Source: Diphasiastrum complanatum
Lineage: Eukaryota > Streptophyta > Lycopodiopsida > Lycopodiales > Lycopodiaceae
DNA length: 64,000 nucleotides
Assembly: GCA_029204225.1 (NCBI GenBank)
Contig: CM055092.1
Span: 15,448,715 to 15,512,714, forward strand
Reading direction: 5' to 3'
Shown: positions 57,634 through 64,000 of the stretch, in pieces
How the letters are laid out: each line of letters opens with the position of its first letter
Numbering within the stretch: the first letter of the stretch is position 1
Program-made: the position numbers and the translations under genes
Notes under the pieces: generated by a model
What the model saw: the letters and a program-made list of their open reading frames with translations, nothing else
What the model was told of the DNA's origin: nothing
The model's database searches: none

Positions 57634-58789
57634 ATGGCAACACTGGCTGCAGCAGCTGTCTACACGCCCGTTGCTGGACTAGGTGCTGTTCGTCTTAAAA
57701 CTTTACGACCTCGATCACGACTACAGCTAAGTTCATGTATGGCTTTCGCAATGCTGCCGCTCACATTTACATGTTATTGATTTCGCCTGCTATTTCATAT
57801 TCGCATTCTAGGATGAGCTAGTTGTTATAAACCTGAGCTACGTATTTCTCAGTACTAACTCCCATTCCTACATAATATGACATAAGATTAACCAATGATA
57901 CTTGCATTCGAGATTCTCGTTGGACAATGACCAGTCACTGCTTCTCTTGACTGTTGGCAGCATTCTTAGGATGTGAAGCTTCTCCATCTAATGCACTTCA
58001 GGCAGAGGATTTGCGCTCAATTTCGCGTGTAACTTGGTACTTTTATCCCTCGTTATACAGTTTTATAGATCGTTACATAGCGTTATAGATCACTACATAT
58101 CTTGAAATTGTTAAATATTTCATACATTGTTATCTATCTGAGCAAATATAATACGTATCTCGATAAATCATTGTATATCTTGACAATTCTTTTGTTGTTG
58201 TAAGTTTGTTTTGACAGTTTCGTAATCCACCCCATATAACACCCAAAATTTACCACTGATAAGTAATGATTTGGGTGATGAAATGAAGCTTTAAGAGAGA
58301 TTGGTTGCGGAGGGATCTGTCAGTGATAGGATTTGGTCTCATTGGATGGCTGGCACCCTCAAGCATTCCTGCCATAAACGGCCAAAGCTTGACAGGCCTC
58401 TTCTTCAACTCCATTGGCTCTGAGCTGTCTCACTGGCCGACAGGCCCAGCTCTTAACTCACAGTTCTGGTTAGTTACTCCTTCCATACTTTATGATAAGG
58501 CTGCTAACATCGAGTAGTTAGTTGCATCAGAGGATGCAAGTAATAGAGTTTGGTAAACTTATTGATTAGTTGCTCTCAAATTATGTGTGTTCTGATACAA
58601 AGTTCATTGCATTCAGATGATTCCACAAAGCTGAGGTAAGTAATAAGCTTGTGAAGCTTGTTTGATGAGCTAAGTTAATGTTGTGAATTGCTGAGCAGGC
58701 TATGGATGATAACTTGGCATCTGGGACTCTTCATTGTGCTCACACTAGGCCAAATTGGTTTTAAGGGTAGGCAAGATCAATACTTTTAA
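57634..58789 (+). CDS. psaO: Photosystem I subunit O (PsaO), nuclear gene, four exons
   Basis: A small thylakoid membrane protein of photosystem I, on the side where LHCI/LHCII antenna couple. Exons: 57634-57736 (or 57730), 57961-58036, 58289-58468 and 58699-58789, with phases 1, 2, 2 matching. Product about 147 residues, close to the usual 140. Residues 1 to about 55 form a chloroplast transit peptide (Ala/Ser/Arg/Leu-rich). The mature part begins near TCFKRDWLRRDLSVIGFGLI and continues GWLAPSSIPAINGQSLTGLF, SQFWLWMITWHLGLF and GQIGFKGRQDQYF-stop, with two membrane spans. These are the conserved PsaO signatures. Intron 2 has a weak acceptor (AATGAAG|C) and the exon 1 donor has two in-phase options. 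No stop or frameshift; it looks functional. Confidence 0.96.
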
Positions 58790-59175
58790 ATCAGCATCTG
58801 GAATATTGAAATAGCCTTTTCAAGGTTTTCTATGTGGAGGAATGGATCGCTTATATGCCCAAAATATCAGAAGGTATATATATATCTTCTCTTGGATATG
58901 GTGATTGGCATGGACTTTGTTTAATTGAGTATCTCAAGTTATTAGCCTGGCGTACCTACCAAACACTCATGTGTGTCAAGGCTGTTATCAAAATAGTACT
59001 TGATCCATAGCTATTCTTACTTGTGTATGCATAGACCATAAGTTTTCATGTGGCCTTGTCAATCCAAAAAGATTTGCTTTCATGATGTGAATATTTTAGA
59101 TTTTTTCTAGAAACTTGCCTTGCAACCAGGATTTAATCCTATTAAACAACAATAACATTTTACAAGGTGTAAAAT

Positions 59176-59323
59176 AAATAAACATGGGCATCATCTACAT
59201 ACGAGTGTTCAGTTTGATGAAATCAGACCTATATGCTTGTGTAAGGACGAAATAAACATGGGCGTCATCTACATACGAGTGTTCAATTTGATGAAATCAG
59301 ACCTATATGTTTGTGTAAGGACT
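59176..59323. repeat. 74-bp tandem duplication (two units)
   Basis: Units 59176-59249 and 59250-59323 begin AAATAAACATGGGC and differ at only a few sites (for example GGGCATC/GGGCGTC, TTCAGTT/TTCAATT). Confidence 0.92.
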
Positions 59324-59341
59324 GAAAATTTGTGCTTGACT

Positions 59342-59876
59342 TGTTGTTACATACCTATAAGGGCACGTAACGGAATATATGAAGTGACGATCTCATTGTA
59401 TGGGACAAAACACTGGTCTGGAGCTATAGGTCATTTGAGTGCCACGTGTCAATGTTCCAATGGCATGAGGTGACCCTTTGTTATGGACCCGCGTCACTGT
59501 GCACAACTAATGCCTGTCGTTGGTCAAGCGTGATCCCTTTTGTAGGAGATGACTCCACCTGGTCTATGTATATAGAGGTGGATCTTCAGGAGCTTGTCAT
59601 TCATTTTCTCTTGGAGAATGAAGAGCTCTTTCATTGGTGGCTAGGTCGGGACGATAATCCAGGCCTTACGATGTAGGTAGGTAAGGGTCGAGGGTGAGGT
59701 ACGATGATATGGGACATCGTGGGCTTATCGGAGATCCGAACTTGCTTGATGGTGGTCTATGGTTTCAGTGCACGGAAGAGAGGTGGCAATACCTCTATGG
59801 TTGGGCGGTAACAAGACGTTCGTCACTTGATTGTGTCTTAGCAATGACCGGTTTTGATGATAAGGTTTCTAACAGT
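59342..59876. repeat. Possible solo LTR
   Basis: A block beginning TGTTACATACC and ending TTTCTAACA, with a TATA-like CTATGTATATAGAG near its middle and higher GC than its flanks. No target duplication or second copy was found, so this is tentative. Confidence 0.25.
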
Positions 59877-60999
59877 TGGTAATTTTCTCTCTCATCCAAG
59901 GTAAATATGAGAAGTACTTTTTGCAAAATACTTTCAAAGTAATGTTCTAAGTTTCAAATAAAAAACTTTTTCTAAGTTTTCATGAGTTTAAAGTTTAAGC
60001 TTTATAAAAGAAGTTTAAAACTTAGAAAAAGTCTTATACCTATGATAAAAACATAAAATTTAAGCTTATGAAAGATAGAACTATAAGTTTTGAGTAAAGG
60101 AAGGGGAGTGGGTGGAGGATGTACTCCCAAAGGCTATACTTTTAACAAGTACAGGCCCGTGGGCTGAGTGGAGTATATCCCTCTACCACCATTGTGCTCT
60201 CCTTGATCTCCCTCCATCCTTCTTGCTCCACAGCCACTTGCATAATAAAAAAGCACACCTAAATTTATATTCACAAACCTCAAAAGAAAAGATTGACATT
60301 TTCTCTCCATCTCTTTTCGTATAAATGTACAATTGTACCTTCACCCTATTCTAGCCTAAGGACAAGCCTTGGGAGAGTTCTAGGGGCTTCTAAAGGCCAT
60401 AGGGCCAAAAAGAATTGACTTGAGGTGAAGGTGGGTTGTGACCCGAGTGACATTTGGGTGAGGTTGCATAGAGAGGGTGGTGGCCATGTGATATGGGGGT
60501 AAGGTGGAGCCCATATGGGTTGCCACTTGGCTTCGGGGCTATAAAGTCCTCACAACAGGATTCTAGTCTAAGCATACTATACAAAGCAACAACACATGGG
60601 AACCGGTTGAGGTTAAACCAGCCCAACCAAACCTAGATCGTACGGATCTAGCCCCCAAGCTATGGATCAATCAGAGTTATGGGAAGAGGAGTCACACCAG
60701 CAGCATGTAGCTACTCATCACAAATCAAGCATACACTAGTGAGAGCCCAACAGGTATACTTATACCCTCCAAGGTCCATGCACCACTAGTAGTGCACTGT
60801 GACACCTCACTGGACACCTCCGCAGCCTATTTGGGCCACGTCACCCAGTTCCCTAATGACTCACTGATAGACCCATACCAACTCCACCATGTGTTTAGGC
60901 CTACAACCATTAATTATGACCATATACACATAAGGTCCGCAATTCCCTTATAGTACCAACAGTCAAAGAAGAAGAATAATAAGAAGAAATTGGTGGTGG

Positions 61000-61900
61000 T
61001 TGGCAGCACTTAAACAGAATCTGTGTTTCCTTTGCAATAAACCCGGGCACCGTGCCAAACACTGTCCCGAACGGAAAGCAAAGTCGTCAAGTTTCATGAC
61101 TGTGGAGTTACCGACAGGTAAATTGGAAGTCAATTTGTTGAATAATTATGACTGTACTTGTAACTTTAGTGCACTCTCTTTCAAGCCTAATGAATTGTTT
61201 CGTGCGAGAGACAATATTTTAGGGAAAGACGTGAATTTTTTTTTCGTTCAGGTAGTACTCACAATTTTTGGAATGCTCGACTTGTGCAGAAGCTCCGAGT
61301 GCCCACCATGGCCAGTGATCACCGTTACGTGGGGGTCGGACACTGAGATTTGGGATATCAAAGTCTCGAACTTAGAGCTTCGGATGCAGGACTATGTTGA
61401 GCCGTTGGATTTTCATGTCATGAATCTGGACCAGATTGATGTAATTTTGGGCTATAAATGGTTTTTTTGGCAAATCAGACTCTTTAGAGATAGATTCTAA
61501 AAATCATTCTATGGTATTTAAAGATAAGTTTGATCAAATTGTCTCTATTTTTGGAGAGACCGATGTACTTCCATCGCCGATGATTTCCTCGGTTGAATTG
61601 ATTGAGAAACTTCATGATTCTGAGTATGAACTCTTTCACTTGCTTTGAGATCTTGTATGCATTGTGATGTTGGGGATGTGAATGTGTTTTCATGCTTTAA
61701 CACCGAAAATTTGCATTAGGAACAACAGCTTTTGCAAGATTTAAAGCAAGAGTTTAGTGAAGTTTTTTCGAAGCAACTACCCTATGGACTACCACTCGTT
61801 CGGTCGGTGGATCATAAGATAGATATTTTGCCCGATAGCCGTCCTATCTTCAGACAACCATATCGGTTCAGTCAGAAGGAAGAGGAGGAAGTGGCTAGGC
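61000..61900 (+). pseudogene. Ty3/gypsy zinc knuckle, protease and RT-start fragment
   Basis: CCHC knuckle CFLCNKPGHRAKHC, then a protease region in shifted frame (SGSTHNFWNARLVQKL, leading Asp lost), then LDFHVMNLDQIDVILGYKW, and at 61732 the RT lead-in KQEFSEVFSKQLPYGLPLVR and SVDHKIDILPD. It is cut in the RT start at about 61900 by the inverted Copia fragment. Confidence 0.82.
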
Positions 61901-63840
61901 AGATCAACTTCAGAAGACCATCAAGCTTTTTGTACCAGGCTTGTGATGCCTGTTTTAGACTTTAGATGCATCTCTGCAATCGACAGACATATTGTCTGTT
62001 GTCGGGATCTTCATAGCCTTCAGGTTGCTTCATAAAAATTTTCTCCACTAGATCTTCGTGGAGAAAGGCTGTTTTCATGTCAATCTGGTGAATTTCCAGA
62101 TTGTACTATGTGGCGTATACAAGGAGTAGCCTTATGCTTGTCATCTTGACCATGGGCGAATATGTGTCGAAATAGTCGACACCATATCTCTGTGTTAGCC
62201 CTTCGCGACTAGCCTTGTTTTGTAGCGGCCAATGGTGCCATCTGATTTCAGCTTTTTCTTGTACACCCACTTGCAGTCGAATACTTTTCTGTTTTTTGTT
62301 AGTGGCTCTAATGTCCATATGCCTCGTTTCGCCTCATCGACTCGATCTCTTCTGACATTGCCTATTTTCAGAGTTCTCCCTCTGGACTCTGGATAGTTTC
62401 TTGGTATTTTGCTGGCCCTTCTGTGAAGCTACAGTACTCGAACTGCGTGTCTTTGTTCCTTTGAAGATTGTCAGATAGCGGTTTGGGAGGTATTCTTTGT
62501 CTTGTTGACCTTCGAGGTTCTTTCGTTGCTGCTTGAACATTTCTTGTTTCGTGGGTTGATTCCTCTGTCTCCTGCTGCTCTGGAGTCTGGGGCCTGCATT
62601 CTGATTTGATGTCTGTCCTCGATCTCCCTCTTGAATAGGGTAGCAGTGTTAAGATCTCATGGCCTCTTTCGTCCAGGAATGTGACTCGTCGAACTTTACA
62701 TCTCTGCTCGAAACAACCTTCTTCATGGTTGGATTGTTGAGGTCTGTACACATGTGTTCCGTTCGAAGTAGCAGCATCATGACTGTTTGTTCGGTTTTGT
62801 CGTCGAGCTTGTTTCTCTTTTCCTTTGGAATGTGCTTGTATCCTGCACATCCAAACACTCGTGCGTATGATAGATCAGGCTTTCTGCCTGTCCACAATTT
62901 TGTATGAGTTTTGTTCTCCAGCGTTGTCATTGTATGATCTGTTCTGCAGGTGTACAGTTGCAGCTATTGCCTCGGCCCAAAATTGGCTTGACAATTGAGC
63001 ATGTGCTACCATGCATCTGCTCCTTCGACAGAGCGTTTCTGTTTTTTCTTTCTGCCACACCATTGTATTCCTGGTGTGTATGCAGGAGTGAACTGGTATT
63101 CGATCCCCTGTTCTTCGCAGAATCTTGAAATTCTGTGCTTTTTTATTCACCTCCATGTTAGATCTAAGGATCTTATCTTTTTCGAGGTGTGTCTCTCTAA
63201 CGAATGCCACAAACTTCTTGAAGAATCAAATACTTCGATTTCTTCTTCAAGTAGTAGATCATGGTCATTCAGTTTGAAGTCATCTATGAACGTTAGAAAA
63301 TATCTTCAAGCTTGAGAGCGAATATTCTTTATCGGTCCGCAGACATCAGAGTGGACGAGCTCGAGGACTTTCTTGGCTCTCCTTCCCTCATGCGTGAAAG
63401 GATTTCGATGTTGTTTGCCAATCTACAGGCTTCGCAGAACTCAGCCTCGGGCTTGATATTTTGAGACCTATGACAATGTCCTTGTGCTCATGTCCGTACA
63501 GGCTCCGCATGTTCATGATGATACATTCTCCTATGCCAGAGCTGATTTTTGTTTTCTGAAGCATTTATATGCTATTAGAGTTGCTGATTATTTTGGCCTG
63601 GGTAGAGGTTTCCTTCTCTGCATCCGACTATCAACAACTTGTTTGTCGTCTTTCTCGATCATACGGCAAGTGTTGTCGTCGAACAAAACTCGAATGCCTA
63701 GATCGCCATCTTGGAGACAGATAGCATATCGTTTCTGAGTGAGGGCACATAGAGTGCTCCTGGCAGCTCTGCTTAGCATGACAGTGTTCGGTAGCTGTAG
63801 AGAGCCTGTGGAAAAAGTACAAAAGGACCAAGAGTGGATC
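61901..63840 (-). pseudogene. Copia-3: inverted Ty1/copia fragment (protease end, integrase, RT start)
   Basis: Minus strand order: post-protease segment 63779-63588 (GIRVLFDDNTCRMIEKDDKQ), integrase 63210-62875 (AEAIAATVHLQNRSY) and 62930-62649 (YARVFGCAGYKHIPKEKRNK, SRDVKFDESHSW), linker 62850-62368, RT 62318 to about 61905 (LTQRYGVDYFDTYSPMVKMT, then MKQPEGYEDPDNRQYVCRLQ). Several stops and frameshifts. It is cut within RT at the junction with the Ty3 fragment. Confidence 0.85.
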
Positions 63841-63984
63841 CTAATCTGATTCTCAAGAGGGATTGGATGTTAGATTTACTTGATCTAAGTCAATCTTACA
63901 TAACATTAAGATCAATCTAGATCAATTCTAGACATAAAATCCAAACAAGAACAATCATTTATTGAAGGTAAATGTACTTGCTAG

Positions 63985-64000
63985 TTTCACACGTGTGAAA
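63985..64000. repeat. 16-bp palindrome TTTCACACGTGTGAAA at the window edge
   Basis: A perfect palindrome containing CACACGTGTG, the same word found repeatedly at 42.4-49.4 kb. It runs to the last base of the window. Confidence 0.9.

Larger units (their letters stand above)
58790..60999. other. Intergenic region right of psaO
   Basis: No supported gene. It contains a tandem duplication at 59176-59323 and a GC-richer, possibly LTR-derived block at about 59340-59880. 60000-60999 is mixed sequence with nothing recognised. Confidence 0.5.

Noticed and set aside
57369-57780. ORFs at 57369-57569 and 57433-57780 before and over psaO exon 1
   Set aside because: They lie in the probable leader intron or in wrong frames; the true start is the ATG at 57634.
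59694-59882. Small ORFs at 59237-59882
   Set aside because: Short, overlapping in several frames, within a duplicated or LTR-like block; no domain.
60112-60626. ORFs at 60112-60324 (plus) and 60390-60626 (minus)
   Set aside because: Short, no recognised motif, no splice or promoter support.

Overview
This is nuclear DNA of a land plant with a large, repeat-filled genome. Two host genes anchor that reading: a PERK-type receptor kinase with plant GT/AG introns (minus strand, 118-27434, running off the left edge) and a complete psaO gene for a photosystem I subunit (plus strand, 57634-58789). The retroelements use plant-type primers (initiator tRNA-Met and tRNA-Asp). The very long intron and abundant long (TC)n tracts would suit a fern or gymnosperm, but the sequence alone does not settle the clade. 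I saw no rRNA gene, tRNA gene or CRISPR array.

1-28080: the PERK gene. Exons 2-5 lie at 118-1291 and exon 1 at 26771-27434, so intron 1 is 25,479 bp while its other complete introns are 100-168 bp. About 21 kb of intron 1 is nested retroelements: a LINE fragment, a decayed Copia (2906-about 13181) split by a chromovirus (Gypsy-1, 5104-11063, TSD TATAG), three head-to-tail LINE fragments separated by (TC)n tracts (about 13182-16487), and a deleted Ty3/gypsy element (Gypsy-3, 16488-23611) whose right LTR is split by a second, shorter copy of the Gypsy-1 family (Gypsy-2, 19860-23452). The rest of the intron holds a hairpin-rich repeat (24725-25035) and an unassigned 109-aa ORF.

28080-53150: a retroelement graveyard. 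An LTR element in minus orientation (LTR 31276-32068) carries an unrecognised coiled-coil protein ORF. That ORF is interrupted by a Tat/Ogre-like Ty3 element with a tRNA-Asp primer site (Element D, 33876-41902), whose leader contains about six 170-bp repeats built from direct and inverted GCGAAGGTT words. Further right are Copia and Ty3 fragments in both orientations, a 154-bp (GA)n tract beside a primer-binding site, scattered CACACGTGTG palindromes, and a Copia (49946-about 53152) that keeps a 427-codon ORF although the integrase core is deleted.

53390-56426 (minus) looks like a decayed multi-exon host gene of unknown function. psaO follows with a G-box and CCAAT box upstream. The right end (61000-64000) is a Ty3 protease/RT fragment abutting an inverted Copia fragment. 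Apart from psaO and the PERK exons, nearly every coding segment is broken by stops, frameshifts or deletions.
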